DNA from: Polaribacter sp. SA4-10
GTDB taxonomy: Bacteria; Bacteroidota; Bacteroidia; Flavobacteriales; Flavobacteriaceae
Direction of reading: 5' to 3'
NCBI RefSeq assembly: GCF_002163835.1
Contig: NZ_CP019331.1
Coordinates: 3,297,573 to 3,361,572, forward strand
Length of the DNA: 64,000 nucleotides
Made by a program: the position numbers and the translations under genes. The notes under the pieces were generated by a model that searched no databases, was not told the DNA's origin, and saw only the letters and a program-made list of their open reading frames with translations. Position 1 is the stretch's first letter. Every line of letters begins with the position of its first letter. Positions 46,253 through 55,871 of the stretch are shown one piece after another.

Positions 46253-46685
46253 GGGGGTTATGTTTAGAGAATTAATTGCAAACTTAGTAATGTTTTATTA
46301 AATAAGATTACGTATTAATACCCTTTTTTATTAAAGCTTATACCCGTATTTATAGTTAAAGCAGTAATACTGTAATTAAGAGCTTTAAAATGAGGTGTAT
46401 AAAAAGGTGGTTTATTTTCTCTTTGGCTAGTAATTGCTTTAACTGAGCTTACCTTCATGTTTGTGTCTGGTGCCTTGCTAATATAGAGAAGGGTTAGAAC
46501 TAGCGCAATTGATCTATTTATATCTAAAACAGGTTCATTTCTTTAAATACGCTGTCTTTTAAAAGAGCATACTAAAAATAAGTTTTTCATTAGTTGGTAA
46601 GAGCATCTTGTATAGCTTAATTAAACCTTGCTAGAAATTGTAAGGTTTTTTGTTTTTAAGAAGTTATTTTTTGTACTTTTATTTT
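46253..46685. other. intergenic region with a tRNA/terminator relic
   Basis: The only structure is near 46585-46660, where a tRNA D-arm-like sequence (TAGTTGGTAAGAGCATC) is followed by a copy of the tRNA-Arg terminator. The rest shows nothing recognisable. Confidence 0.45.
46585..46646 (+). repeat. degenerate third copy of tRNA-Arg 3' region
   Basis: ATTAAACCTTGCTAGAAATTG and the following TAAGGTTTTTTG closely match the tRNA-Arg terminator (three substitutions). Upstream, TTAGTTGGTAAGAGCATC matches a tRNA D-stem and loop. It looks like the decayed end of a displaced tRNA gene and so marks the far edge of the accessory zone. Confidence 0.6.
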
Positions 46686-47294
46686 ATGGATTTATTTTCT
46701 ACTGATAGCATCACAAATATTTTACCTTTTGATGGAGTTACTAATTATTATGGAATCATTTTAGATAAAAAACAATGTGATTTTTATTATCAAGAATTGA
46801 TGAAAACCATTTTATGGAAAAATGACGAAGCAATAATTTTTGGTAAAAAAATAATTACCAAAAGAAAAGTTGCTTGGTATGGCGCATCAGAATTTTCTTA
46901 CACCTATTCTAAAGTTACTAAAACCGCAACTCTTTTTACTAAGGAATTACTAGCATTAAAAGAAATTATTGAAAAAGAAAGTGGAGAAACGTATAATTCT
47001 TGTCTGTTAAACTTATATCATTCTGGGGCAGAAGGAATGGCTTATCATTCTGATGGTGAAAAAATGTTAAAGAAAAATGGCGCGATTGCTTCCTTATCAT
47101 TAGGCGCAGCTCGTACCTTTTCTTTTAAACATAAAGAAAACAAGCAAAGAATAGATGTAATTTTAGAAAACGGAAGTTTATTAGTAATGAAAAAAGGGAC
47201 ACAAACTAATTGGTTGCACAGATTACCACCAACAAAAAAAGTAACCACACCAAGAATAAATTTAACTTTTAGAAAGATTGAATTAAATAATTAA
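46686..47294 (+). CDS. AlkB-like 2-oxoglutarate/Fe(II) dioxygenase
   Basis: A 202-aa protein from ATG 46686; the in-frame ATG 36 nt upstream would add a non-conserved hydrophobic leader. The double-stranded beta-helix fold has iron ligands His and Asp in AYHSDGEK and the distal His in NWLHRLPPT. The 2-oxoglutarate-binding arginines lie in TPRINLTFR. It matches the DNA repair dioxygenase AlkB family, which oxidatively removes methyl groups from alkylated bases. Confidence 0.9.
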   Translation: MDLFSTDSITNILPFDGVTNYYGIILDKKQCDFYYQELMKTILWKNDEAIIFGKKIITKRKVAWYGASEFSYTYSKVTKTATLFTKELLALKEIIEKESGETYNSCLLNLYHSGAEGMAYHSDGEKMLKKNGAIASLSLGAARTFSFKHKENKQRIDVILENGSLLVMKKGTQTNWLHRLPPTKKVTTPRINLTFRKIELNN

Positions 47295-47391
47295 CTTTCT
47301 ATTTTTTTGATAAAATCACTTTAAACTTCAACTTCGTAGGTAAATGGTTTAATAAAAGAAAAATAGATTAATAAAATTATAATCTTATACT

Positions 47392-47399
47392 TACTTTTG
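47392..47399 (+). promoter_or_regulatory. -7 promoter box of the pseudouridine synthase gene
   Basis: TACTTTTG fits TAnnTTTG and ends 16 nt before the predicted TTG start. This predicts a very short 5' leader. Confidence 0.6.
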
Positions 47400-47415
47400 C
47401 AGAAAAATTTTCTCA

Positions 47416-48303
47416 TTGGACAATACTAAGCAACAATCTACAAACCTTAATAAATATATAAGTTCTTCTGGTGTATGCTCTCGTAGAGAAGCAGAAAAAT
47501 ATATAAAAGAAGGCAGAATTACCATAAATGGTAAACCCACTCAATTAGGGAATAGAGTGGGTAAAAAAGATGTTGTAAAGTTCGATGGCCGTCTTTTAAC
47601 ACCAAAAGATGTAGTATTATATATTGCTTTAAATAAGCCAGTTGGTATTGTTTCTACTACAGATGATAGAGAACCAAACAATATTGTAAAGCATGTAAAT
47701 TATCCAGAAAGATTGTTTCCAATAGGGCGTTTAGACAAACCATCTGAAGGGTTGATTTTCTTAACAAACGATGGAGATATTGTGAACAAAATTCTACGTG
47801 CAGGCAATAATCATGAAAAAGAATACTTTGTTTCTGTAGACAAATCCATAACAGCAGATTTTATTGAAAGTATGGGAAGTGGAATTCCTATTTTAGACAC
47901 CATGACTAAAAAGTGTTTGGTAGAAAAAATAAGCGATAAAATCTTTAAAATCGTTTTAACACAAGGTTTAAATCGTCAAATTCGTAGAATGTGCGAATAC
48001 TTAGGTTACGAAGTAACCAAGTTAAAGCGCACACGAATTATGAACGTAGAGCTTGGTTATTTACAGGCAGGTGATTGGCGAGAGTTAACAGATGATGAAA
48101 TGAAAGAAATCAATACAATGATTTCTTCCTCTTCTAAAACCGAAGAAGCATCTGTAGTTAAAGAGAAGCCAAAACAAGCAAAACCAAAGAGAAAACAAGC
48201 AGCTACTAAAAACGATTTTAATAAAAAAAGTGCCTCTTTTAGAAAATCATCACCAAAAACGCAAAGAAACGCGAGTGCTGCAGCCAAAAAGAAACGTTGG
48301 TAA
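47416..48303 (+). CDS. rluF: 23S rRNA pseudouridine synthase (RluF-like)
   Basis: A 295-aa enzyme. An S4 RNA-binding domain (about 10-60; [20 protein letters not shown]) is followed by the RsuA/RluB/E/F catalytic domain (about 65-225) with the catalytic aspartate in [34 protein letters not shown] is also diagnostic, and the C-terminal tail is Lys-rich (235-295). It isomerises a specific uridine in 23S rRNA; RluF targets U2604. TTG at 47416 is the best start, since the next in-frame ATG would remove the S4 domain. Confidence 0.85.
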   Translation: MDNTKQQSTNLNKYISSSGVCSRREAEKYIKEGRITINGKPTQLGNRVGKKDVVKFDGRLLTPKDVVLYIALNKPVGIVSTTDDREPNNIVKHVNYPERLFPIGRLDKPSEGLIFLTNDGDIVNKILRAGNNHEKEYFVSVDKSITADFIESMGSGIPILDTMTKKCLVEKISDKIFKIVLTQGLNRQIRRMCEYLGYEVTKLKRTRIMNVELGYLQAGDWRELTDDEMKEINTMISSSSKTEEASVVKEKPKQAKPKRKQAATKNDFNKKSASFRKSSPKTQRNASAAAKKKRW

Positions 48304-48611
48304 TATTTTTTGGGCATTCCTTTGTCCTGAGAGCATTCAAGACCAAAGTCAGGCTTTTTGTTGCACTCTTTTCTTTATACTGAATTAAGTTCGGCAGCTA
48401 CTTTTTTAAAGCAATTCGCCTATTTAGAAGAGCTACTTTAGTAAGCTCAGTAAAAAAAAGGATTTTCACTTTAAATGCATCGCATTCACAATTTCAACAT
48501 AAATATAAAAGTAGGAGTACTTCTTAACGGATATTTTTGCCAACAAAAGCAGTCAATTATTTTTTGACTTTATATAACCCATCATTTTATTTTTCAATTC
48601 TTAAATAATAG
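48304..48611. other. intergenic region, possible degenerate repeat
   Basis: No gene. The stretch TTTTGGGCATTCCTTTGTCC ... GTCAGGCTTTTTGTTGCACTC resembles, from memory, a G-rich intergenic repeat common in Flavobacteria. The match is weak. Confidence 0.3.
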
Positions 48612-48619
48612 TATCTTTG
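48612..48619 (+). promoter_or_regulatory. -7 promoter box immediately before tgt
   Basis: TATCTTTG matches TAnnTTTG and ends 6 nt before the tgt ATG (48626). If used as such, transcription would start at or very near the start codon, giving a leaderless or nearly leaderless mRNA. Confidence 0.65.
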
Positions 48620-48625
48620 CCACCA

Positions 48626-49756
48626 ATGAAATTCGACTTAAAAATTACCGACCCAAAAAGCAAGGCAAGAGCAGGTGTTATAACAACTGATCATGGAGAA
48701 ATTGAAACACCAATTTTTATGCCTGTGGGAACTGTTGGAACCGTAAAAGGAGTACACCAAACAGAACTAAAAGATGAAATAAAGCCAGATATTATTTTAG
48801 CAAATACCTATCATTTATTCTTACGTCCAGGAATGGAAATTCTAGAAAAAGCCGGTGGTTTGCACAAGTTTATGAATTGGGATAGTAATATCTTAACAGA
48901 TTCTGGTGGTTACCAAGTATATTCTTTATCAGGACGAAGAAAAATTAACGAAGAAGGCGTAAAGTTTAAGAGTCATATAGATGGTTCTATGCACTTTTTT
49001 ACACCAGAAAATGTGATGGAAACGCAGCGCACAATTGGTGCTGATATTATTATGGCTTTTGATGAGTGTACACCGTACCCTTGTGATTATAATTATGCAA
49101 AACGTTCTATGCATATGACACATAGATGGTTAGATAGATGTATAAATCATTTAGAAAAAGTACCATTTAAATACGGGTTTGAGCAAACGTTTATGCCAAT
49201 TGTACAAGGAAGTACCTATAAAGATTTAAGAGCGCAATCTGCAGAATATATAGCAAATTCTGGTCAGCAAGCAAATGCAATTGGAGGTCTTTCTGTTGGG
49301 GAACCGGCAGAAGAAATGTATGCAATGACAGAAGTTGTGACCGCCATTTTACCAGAAGATAAACCACGGTATTTAATGGGTGTTGGAACGCCAATTAATA
49401 TTTTAGAAAATATTGCATTAGGTATAGATATGTTTGATTGTGTAATGCCAACAAGAAATGCAAGAAACGGCATGTTGTTTACAGCGCATGGTTCTATCAA
49501 CATAAAAAATAAAAAGTGGGCAGATGATTTTTCTCCAATAGATGATATGGATATTACTTGGGTAGATACCATGTACTCAAAAGCCTATTTACGTCATCTT
49601 TTTGCAGCAAAAGAAATGTTAGGAAAACAAATTGCCTCTATTCATAATTTAGGTTTTTATGTTTGGTTAACGCGAGAAGCAAGAAAACATATTATAGCAG
49701 GAGATTTTAGAGAATGGAAAGATAAGATGGTAAAGCAAATGGACAAACGCCTTTAA
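48626..49756 (+). CDS. tgt: tRNA-guanine(34) transglycosylase
   Basis: A 376-aa TIM-barrel enzyme. The nucleophile aspartates are in ILTDSGGYQV and GIDMFDCVMPTRNARNG, with IVQGSTYKDLR and GGLSVGEPAEEMY for substrate binding. It swaps guanine 34 for preQ1 in GU(N)-anticodon tRNAs. The zinc-binding CxCxxC seems reduced: the C-terminal region (YLRHLFAAKEMLG...) has no cysteines where bacterial Tgt normally has them, which is known in some Bacteroidetes. The ATG at 48626 is chosen over the in-frame TTG at 48617, which lies inside the promoter box. Confidence 0.93.
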   Translation: MKFDLKITDPKSKARAGVITTDHGEIETPIFMPVGTVGTVKGVHQTELKDEIKPDIILANTYHLFLRPGMEILEKAGGLHKFMNWDSNILTDSGGYQVYSLSGRRKINEEGVKFKSHIDGSMHFFTPENVMETQRTIGADIIMAFDECTPYPCDYNYAKRSMHMTHRWLDRCINHLEKVPFKYGFEQTFMPIVQGSTYKDLRAQSAEYIANSGQQANAIGGLSVGEPAEEMYAMTEVVTAILPEDKPRYLMGVGTPINILENIALGIDMFDCVMPTRNARNGMLFTAHGSINIKNKKWADDFSPIDDMDITWVDTMYSKAYLRHLFAAKEMLGKQIASIHNLGFYVWLTREARKHIIAGDFREWKDKMVKQMDKRL

Positions 49757-49779
49757 AAAAGTAGGCAGTATTCTGCAAC

Positions 49780-49940
49780 TAGTAGGCAGTAAACAATAAT
49801 AAATGAAGATTAAACAGTAACACAGTTTGCAGTTTACAGTTACACAATAAACAGTAACACAGTTACACAGTTTACAGTTGCACAGTTGCACAGTTGCATA
49901 ATTAATCAGTTACACAATTAAAAAGTTAACAATTACACAA
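49780..49940. repeat. cluster of short CAGTTACACA-type repeats
   Basis: About 10-12 imperfect 10-bp units of the form CAGTT(A/G)CACA, often abutting (for example CAGTTGCACAGTTGCACAG at about 49876-49894), fill the gap between tgt and the LptF/G gene, ending just before its GTG start. Such arrays are prone to slippage. Confidence 0.7.
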
Positions 49941-49945
49941 GATAA

Positions 49946-51037
49946 GTGAAGATTATAGACAGGTACATATTAAAACGTTATTTGGTAACCTTTGTGTTTA
50001 CCTTGTTAATCTTAATACCTATTGCAATGGCAATAGATATTTCTGAAAAGATTGACAATTTTTTAGAGCACCCAGATCTAGGTTTTTATCAGATTGTAGA
50101 TGAGTATTATAGAAATTTTATCATCTATTATGCAAATACTTTTATGCCATTAGCATTATTTATTGCTGTAATTTTATTTACGTCAAAACTATCTAATAAT
50201 ACAGAAATAATAGCAATTACAAATGCAAAAGTATCCTTTACACGTTTTTTATATCCGTATTTTGTAGGCGCAACTTTGGTGACGCTTATTTCATTAGGTA
50301 TGAATCATTTTGTAGTGCCTAATAGTAGTAAAATAAGAAAAAATTTCGAAAAAGAGTTTATAAAAAGCAGTAGTCAAAAGAACAAGGCAAAATATGTAAC
50401 AGATTTTAGCCTACAGTTAACAGACAGTACCTATATTTTTATAAGAAGATATAATACAATGACTAATTCTGGCTATGATTTTACTTCAGAACTTTATGAT
50501 GGCTTAAAGCTAAAATCTAAATTAGTGGCAGATAATATTAAATACAATGTTAAAGATTCTATTTTTGGTTTAACAAATTGGAGAAAAAGAGTTATTTACA
50601 AAAGCCATGATAGTATTTTTTCTGGATCTAAAATTGATACCGTTTTTAATTTCACGCCAAAAGATTTAATATATAAATCTGCATTGGCACAAGAAATGCC
50701 TTCAGATGAGTTGTTAAAATTTATTAATATTTCTAGAAAAAGAGGTGTTAAAAACTTGAATGCCTATTTAGTAGAGTTTCATAAAAGAACAAGCTTACCA
50801 TTTGCCTCTTATATTTTAACAATTATTGCAGTTGCATTAGCGTATAGAAAAAGAAGAGGAGGTACAGGAGTAAATTTAGCAATAGGAATTGGTATTATGT
50901 TTCTGTATGTTTTTTTAATGAAAATAGCTGAGGTTTTAGGAGCTGTAGCAGGCGTAGACTCTCTCTTATATGTTTGGATACCTAATATTTTCTTTGGCTG
51001 TGTAGCTATTTATCTATATTTCTATGCAAGAAAGTAG
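49946..51037 (+). CDS. LptF/LptG family permease
   Basis: A 363-aa membrane protein starting at GTG. Helices lie at about 10-32, 58-80, 100-120 and four near the C terminus (285-360), with a periplasmic jellyroll in between (about 140-280). The YjgP/YjgQ motif region at the start (MKIIDRYILKRYLVTF) is typical. LptF and LptG form the membrane part of the ABC transporter that extracts lipopolysaccharide. Whether this is F or G cannot be settled here. It overlaps the next gene by 14 nt. Confidence 0.88.
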   Translation: MKIIDRYILKRYLVTFVFTLLILIPIAMAIDISEKIDNFLEHPDLGFYQIVDEYYRNFIIYYANTFMPLALFIAVILFTSKLSNNTEIIAITNAKVSFTRFLYPYFVGATLVTLISLGMNHFVVPNSSKIRKNFEKEFIKSSSQKNKAKYVTDFSLQLTDSTYIFIRRYNTMTNSGYDFTSELYDGLKLKSKLVADNIKYNVKDSIFGLTNWRKRVIYKSHDSIFSGSKIDTVFNFTPKDLIYKSALAQEMPSDELLKFINISRKRGVKNLNAYLVEFHKRTSLPFASYILTIIAVALAYRKRRGGTGVNLAIGIGIMFLYVFLMKIAEVLGAVAGVDSLLYVWIPNIFFGCVAIYLYFYARK

Positions 51038-51938
51038 GTTTAAAAACTACCTATTATTACATCTCATTGTTTTTATTTGGGGGTTTACTGCTATTTTAGG
51101 AGCATTAATTACTATTGATGCAATTCCGTTGGTTTGGTATAGAATGTGTTTGGCAGTTGTATTTATTGTCATTTACTTTATTCTAAAAAACAAATCATTT
51201 AAAGTAGATGCAAAAGGAATTGTAAAGTTTTTAATAACTGGAATTATTATTGCGCTACATTGGATTTTCTTTTTTAAAGCGATAAAAGTCTCAAATGTTT
51301 CTGTGGCTTTGGTAACAATGAGTACTGGTGCGTTTTTTACCTCTTTAATAGAACCTATTTTTTTTAGAAGGAAAATAAAATCAGTAGAAATTTTATTAGG
51401 ACTATTTGTTATCGTTGGTTTGTACATCATTTTTAATTTTGAAAGTCAATATAAACTAGGAATTATTTACGCATTAATTGCTTCATTTTTAGGTGCTTTA
51501 TTTGCTGTTTTAAATGGGTTATTTATCAAAAAATACACGGCAAGTATTATTTCTATATATCAATTACTATTTGGCGCACTCTTTATAACAGTCTATTTAG
51601 TTTATAGTAATGCATTTACAGCTCCATTTTTTCAATTAAAAAACTCAGATTGGTTCTATTTAGTCCTTTTAAGTAGCATTTGTACCGCATATGCTTTTAT
51701 TGCTTCTGTTAAAGTGATGAAATATTTATCGCCATACACCGTAATGTTAACCATAAATTTAGAGCCTATTTATGCCATTATTTTAGCAATATTTATCTTT
51801 GGAGATAAAGAAAAGATGAATCCAGCCTTTTATTTTGGTGCAGGTATTGTTTTATTTGTGGTTTTGTTAAACGGAATTATTAAAAACAGCGCAACCATTA
51901 AAAGTAAAATTAAAGGAAAAACTGTTAGAAAAAAGTAA
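51024..51938 (+). CDS. EamA/DMT family transporter
   Basis: A 304-aa protein with ten hydrophobic helices arranged as two EamA repeats (about 8-140 and 150-295), with the repeat signature at VWYRMCLAVVFIVIYF and near YLSPYTVMLTINLEPIYAII. Substrates of this family range from metabolites to amino acids and cannot be predicted. It overlaps lptF/G by 14 nt and precedes accA. Confidence 0.9.
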   Translation: MQESRFKNYLLLHLIVFIWGFTAILGALITIDAIPLVWYRMCLAVVFIVIYFILKNKSFKVDAKGIVKFLITGIIIALHWIFFFKAIKVSNVSVALVTMSTGAFFTSLIEPIFFRRKIKSVEILLGLFVIVGLYIIFNFESQYKLGIIYALIASFLGALFAVLNGLFIKKYTASIISIYQLLFGALFITVYLVYSNAFTAPFFQLKNSDWFYLVLLSSICTAYAFIASVKVMKYLSPYTVMLTINLEPIYAIILAIFIFGDKEKMNPAFYFGAGIVLFVVLLNGIIKNSATIKSKIKGKTVRKK

Positions 51939-51970
51939 CTTATTTTTAAATAAAACAATTAATTTTATAG

Positions 51971-51978
51971 TATGTTTG
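51971..51978 (+). promoter_or_regulatory. -7 promoter box of accA
   Basis: TATGTTTG fits TAnnTTTG, 34 nt before the accA start. Confidence 0.6.
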
Positions 51979-52012
51979 TCCTTACAAACAACTAAAATCA
52001 AATTACTGCTAT

Positions 52013-52966
52013 ATGGAATATTTAGATTTTGAAATGCCTATCAAAGAGCTTTTAGATCAATTAGATAAGTGCCAGATTATTGGTAAAGAAAGTGATGTAG
52101 ATGTAAGCGCTACGTGTAAAAAAATTCAGAAGAAATTAGATATAGCAAGAAAAGATATTTATAAAAATCTTACACCTTGGCAAAGAGTACAATTATCTAG
52201 ACATCCTAATAGACCTTATACATTAGATTATATTAAAGCACTTTGTGGAGATACCTTTATGGAACTTCATGGAGACAGGAATGTAAAAGATGATAAAGCC
52301 ATGATTGGTGGTTTAGGTAAAATTGGCGATCAATCATTTATGTTTATTGGTCAACAAAAAGGATACAATACTAAAACGCGCCAGTACAGAAATTTTGGAA
52401 TGGCAAATCCAGAAGGCTATAGAAAAGCATTGCGTTTAATGAAAATGGCAGAGAAATTTAAAATTCCTGTTGTTACTTTATTAGATACACCTGGTGCATA
52501 TCCTGGTTTAGAAGCAGAAGAACGCGGACAAGGAGAAGCAATTGCAAGAAATATTCTTGAAATGACTCGCTTAAAAACGCCAATTATTACAGTTGTAATT
52601 GGTGAAGGAGCTTCTGGTGGTGCTGTAGGTATTGGAGTAGGAGATAGAGTATATATGATGGAAAATACTTGGTATACGGTTATTTCTCCAGAATCTTGTT
52701 CTTCTATTTTATGGAGAAGTTGGGAGTATAAAGAACAAGCTGCTGCTGCATTAAAATTGACAGGTACAGATATGAAGCGATTAAAATTAATTGACGGAAT
52801 TATACAAGAACCTGTTGGTGGCGCTCATACAGATAGAGAAGGAGCTTTTAAAGCTGTAGAAGCGCAAATTATTACTGCTTTTGATGAGTTAAAAGATTTA
52901 ACGGAGGTAGATTTAGTTTCTCAGAGAATGGATAAATATGCTGCAATGGGTGTTTATAAAGAGTAA
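52013..52966 (+). CDS. accA: acetyl-CoA carboxylase carboxyltransferase alpha subunit
   Basis: A 317-aa crotonase-fold protein of normal length. Motifs include [51 protein letters not shown] and [17 protein letters not shown]. Together with AccD it moves the carboxyl from biotin to acetyl-CoA, the first committed step in fatty acid synthesis. It is a single gene ended by a strong terminator. Confidence 0.97.
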   Translation: MEYLDFEMPIKELLDQLDKCQIIGKESDVDVSATCKKIQKKLDIARKDIYKNLTPWQRVQLSRHPNRPYTLDYIKALCGDTFMELHGDRNVKDDKAMIGGLGKIGDQSFMFIGQQKGYNTKTRQYRNFGMANPEGYRKALRLMKMAEKFKIPVVTLLDTPGAYPGLEAEERGQGEAIARNILEMTRLKTPIITVVIGEGASGGAVGIGVGDRVYMMENTWYTVISPESCSSILWRSWEYKEQAAAALKLTGTDMKRLKLIDGIIQEPVGGAHTDREGAFKAVEAQIITAFDELKDLTEVDLVSQRMDKYAAMGVYKE

Positions 52967-52990
52967 ATAGTACATAAAGTAATCACATAA

Positions 52991-53025
52991 AAAAAAGCGA
53001 AGTTTATTAAACTTCGCTTTTTTTT
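52991..53025. terminator. bidirectional terminator
   Basis: AAAAAAGCGAAGTTT-at-AAACTTCGCTTTTTTTT lies between the converging accA and TlpA-like genes. Confidence 0.88.
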
Positions 53026-53042
53026 ATGCTTCTTTTTTAAGT

Positions 53043-54071
53043 TTAAATACCCAAAGAAGAAAATAAATCTTTTAATCTTGGATCAGAAGGTCTTGGTGCA
53101 TTTGTATCAACAATATTACCTAAAGGATCAATTAAAATAAATCTTGGAATTGCATTTATTTGATATGCTTGCTGAAAAGAAATATCCTGTCCAGCCCAAA
53201 GTTGAACTCCAGTCATTTGTTTTGCCTTTACAAAATCTCTCCATTTTTTTTCTGCTGCTTCCCAAGAACCACCACTTCTTCTAGATTCATCTGTAGAAAT
53301 ACTTACAAACGCTACGTTTTTATTATGATATTCTTTTTCAAGTTTTTCTAAAGAAGGAATTTCTTTGATACAAGGCCCACACCAAGTTGCCCAAACATCA
53401 ATATAAACAAACTTGCCTTTAAAGGAAGCTAAAGATTTTTTACCTCCTTTAATATCAATATAACCTTCAAACTTAGGAGAAGGTTTACCAATTTTCATTG
53501 TAAGATTTTTAGCATACGTCATTTCAAAATAATCAACCATTTGTTTATTTTGTTGATTAGCAGTTGCAATTAAAGTGCTGTCTAAATCTTTATAAGAGAA
53601 TAAAATGCTGTCAAAATTACTTTTTAATGAAGCTACTTTTTTATCAAAACCTTCTTTTTCTAACTCAAAAATTGCAGCAGTACTTCCAATTTTTTGACTT
53701 AAATTTATTTGTGATACTATAAAATTACTGTTAGAAGAACCAATTCCTTCATATTTAAGACTCGTCATAAATTCATCAGAATTACCCGTTAAAGTTAAAT
53801 CAAATCCATTTTTTAAATAAAGAGGAATTCTTTTTGCTTTACTCGTTTCAAAAGTATAGATATCTCCTTTTGCAACTTTTAAAGTATCGTTAAAAGAACC
53901 ATCTTCATTTATCTTTATTGTTTTTAAAACTCCTGTTCTTCCAGTAATTGTAATTAAAGAATCTTTATTATTTTCTAATTTTCCAGAAAGCGTTAAAAAT
54001 TCTTTAGAATGTTCTTTTGTACAAGAAGCAATAACTAGTAATGCAAAAAGAACGATATTTAAATTCTTCAT
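53043..54071 (-). CDS. DUF4369-TlpA fusion thiol:disulfide lipoprotein
   Basis: A 342-aa lipoprotein (lipobox VIASC, Cys17). An N-terminal DUF4369 domain (about 20-125) and a helical linker lead to a thioredoxin domain (about 195-342) with VYIDVWATWCGPC and the cis-Pro loop NAIPRFILID. The protein is likely to reduce periplasmic disulfides. Compared with the DUF4369-only protein at 19164, this one keeps the full two-domain layout. Confidence 0.9.
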   Translation of the reverse strand: MKNLNIVLFALLVIASCTKEHSKEFLTLSGKLENNKDSLITITGRTGVLKTIKINEDGSFNDTLKVAKGDIYTFETSKAKRIPLYLKNGFDLTLTGNSDEFMTSLKYEGIGSSNSNFIVSQINLSQKIGSTAAIFELEKEGFDKKVASLKSNFDSILFSYKDLDSTLIATANQQNKQMVDYFEMTYAKNLTMKIGKPSPKFEGYIDIKGGKKSLASFKGKFVYIDVWATWCGPCIKEIPSLEKLEKEYHNKNVAFVSISTDESRRSGGSWEAAEKKWRDFVKAKQMTGVQLWAGQDISFQQAYQINAIPRFILIDPLGNIVDTNAPRPSDPRLKDLFSSLGI

Positions 54072-54187
54072 TTTTTATATATTTATAATGCGAAGGCAAA
54101 TATAAAACATAATAGATAGAATAATAGTTAAAAATACTTGTATATACAGATGCTAATTTGCATTTTTGGCAACTGAAAACAACAACT

Positions 54188-55693
54188 ATGAACTCATTTC
54201 ATTATATTGATACTAATCCATTAGATTTAACTAAAATTCAAGAAATTATTTCTTCGGATATAAAATTAGCTTTGTCTGAAACTGCGATTCAAAAAATCGA
54301 AAAATGTAGGGCTTATTTAGATGAAAAAACGAAATCGATTTCGAAGCCAATTTATGGTATTAATACTGGCTTTGGAGCTTTGTATAATGTAAAGATTGAT
54401 GGACATAATTTACAGAAGTTACAAGAAAATCTAGTAATGAGTCATGCTTGTGGTACCGGAGATGAAGTGCCAAATGAGATTGTAAAACTGATGATCTTGT
54501 TTAAGATTCAAGCATTAAGTTATGGTCATTCTGGTGTTCAGTTGGCAACGGTTAATAGATTGCTTGATTTTTATAATAATGATATTTTACCTGTAATCTA
54601 TACGCAAGGTTCCTTAGGAGCTTCTGGAGATTTATCGCCTTTGGCACATTTATCTTTACCATTAATTGGTCTTGGAGAGGTGTTTTATAAAGGTAAAAAA
54701 ATTGCCTCTGAAAAATTGTTAGAAATTTTTTCTTGGGAGAAAATTAATTTGCAATCTAAAGAAGGTTTAGCGTTGTTAAACGGAACACAATTTATGAGTG
54801 CTTATGGTATTTTTAATTTACTAAAAGCGCATAAATTATCTTATTTATCAGATCTAATAGGTAGTATTTCTTTAGAAGGTTTTGATGGAAGAATAGAGCC
54901 TTTCAATGAATTAATTCATTTTGCAAGACCACATAACGGACAAATAAAAACAGCCCAAAGAATAAAAGGTTTCTTAAAAGAAAGCACTTTAATTTCTCAA
55001 GAAAAACAACATGTGCAGGATCCGTATTCTTTTAGATGTATGCCACAAGTTCATGGAGCATCAAAAGACACAATCCGTTTTGTAACAACTACTTTTTTAA
55101 CGGAAATAAATTCGGTAACAGACAATCCAAATATATTTGTAGAAGAAGATGAAATTATTTCTGGTGGAAATTTTCACGGACAACCATTAGCTTTAGGACT
55201 CGATTTTTTAGCAATAGCGTTGTCTGAACTAGGTAATATTTCTGAAAGAAGAACCTATCAATTAGTTTCTGGTCATAGACATTTACCGCCTTTTTTAGTT
55301 TCAAACCCGGGTTTAAATTCAGGTTTTATGATTCCGCAATACACAGCAGCAAGTATTGTAAGTCAGAATAAACAATATGCAACTCCCGCAAGTGTAGATT
55401 CTATTGAGTCTAGTAACGGACAAGAAGATCATGTTTCTATGGGTGCAAATGCTGCCACAAAATGTAAAAAAATAGTAGATAATTTACAAACAATTCTTGC
55501 AATAGAATTATTTACAGCTTCACAAGCATTAAGTTTTGGAAACGGAAAAACGTCTCCGTTTTTAGAATCTATCATAACAATGTTTAGAAAAGAAGTAACT
55601 ATTGTAGAAGAAGACAGAGTTATGCATCATGATCTTGTAAATGCTTCTAAATTTATTACTTCTTTAGAAATTGATTCTGAAGAGCTGTTTTAA
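54188..55693 (+). CDS. hutH: histidine ammonia-lyase
   Basis: A 501-aa enzyme from ATG 54188; an ATG 30 nt upstream (54158) would add 10 non-conserved residues. The MIO-forming triad is Ala145-Ser146-Gly147 in GSLGASGDLSPLAHL. The active-site NLVMSHACGTGDE (Ser-His at the amino-acid selectivity position) favours histidine over tyrosine or phenylalanine. NTGFGALYNV and SNGQEDHVSMGANAATK are also typical. It deaminates histidine to urocanate. No other hut genes are adjacent. Confidence 0.9.
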   Translation: MNSFHYIDTNPLDLTKIQEIISSDIKLALSETAIQKIEKCRAYLDEKTKSISKPIYGINTGFGALYNVKIDGHNLQKLQENLVMSHACGTGDEVPNEIVKLMILFKIQALSYGHSGVQLATVNRLLDFYNNDILPVIYTQGSLGASGDLSPLAHLSLPLIGLGEVFYKGKKIASEKLLEIFSWEKINLQSKEGLALLNGTQFMSAYGIFNLLKAHKLSYLSDLIGSISLEGFDGRIEPFNELIHFARPHNGQIKTAQRIKGFLKESTLISQEKQHVQDPYSFRCMPQVHGASKDTIRFVTTTFLTEINSVTDNPNIFVEEDEIISGGNFHGQPLALGLDFLAIALSELGNISERRTYQLVSGHRHLPPFLVSNPGLNSGFMIPQYTAASIVSQNKQYATPASVDSIESSNGQEDHVSMGANAATKCKKIVDNLQTILAIELFTASQALSFGNGKTSPFLESIITMFRKEVTIVEEDRVMHHDLVNASKFITSLEIDSEELF

Positions 55694-55871
55694 TATTTTT
55701 TAAAGGTATTGTGAGGTGTGTTTGGAGGTTTTGTTATTTTGCTTGTATATGAATAGTTGTGTTTTTGTGTGCGAGCATTTTCTGCAGGAAAATCAGATGT
55801 AACAAAATTGCAACGACCTTTGGTCAAGTAATAAACTAGGCATTTTTTTTATACTGTGTTAAGCACGGTTT

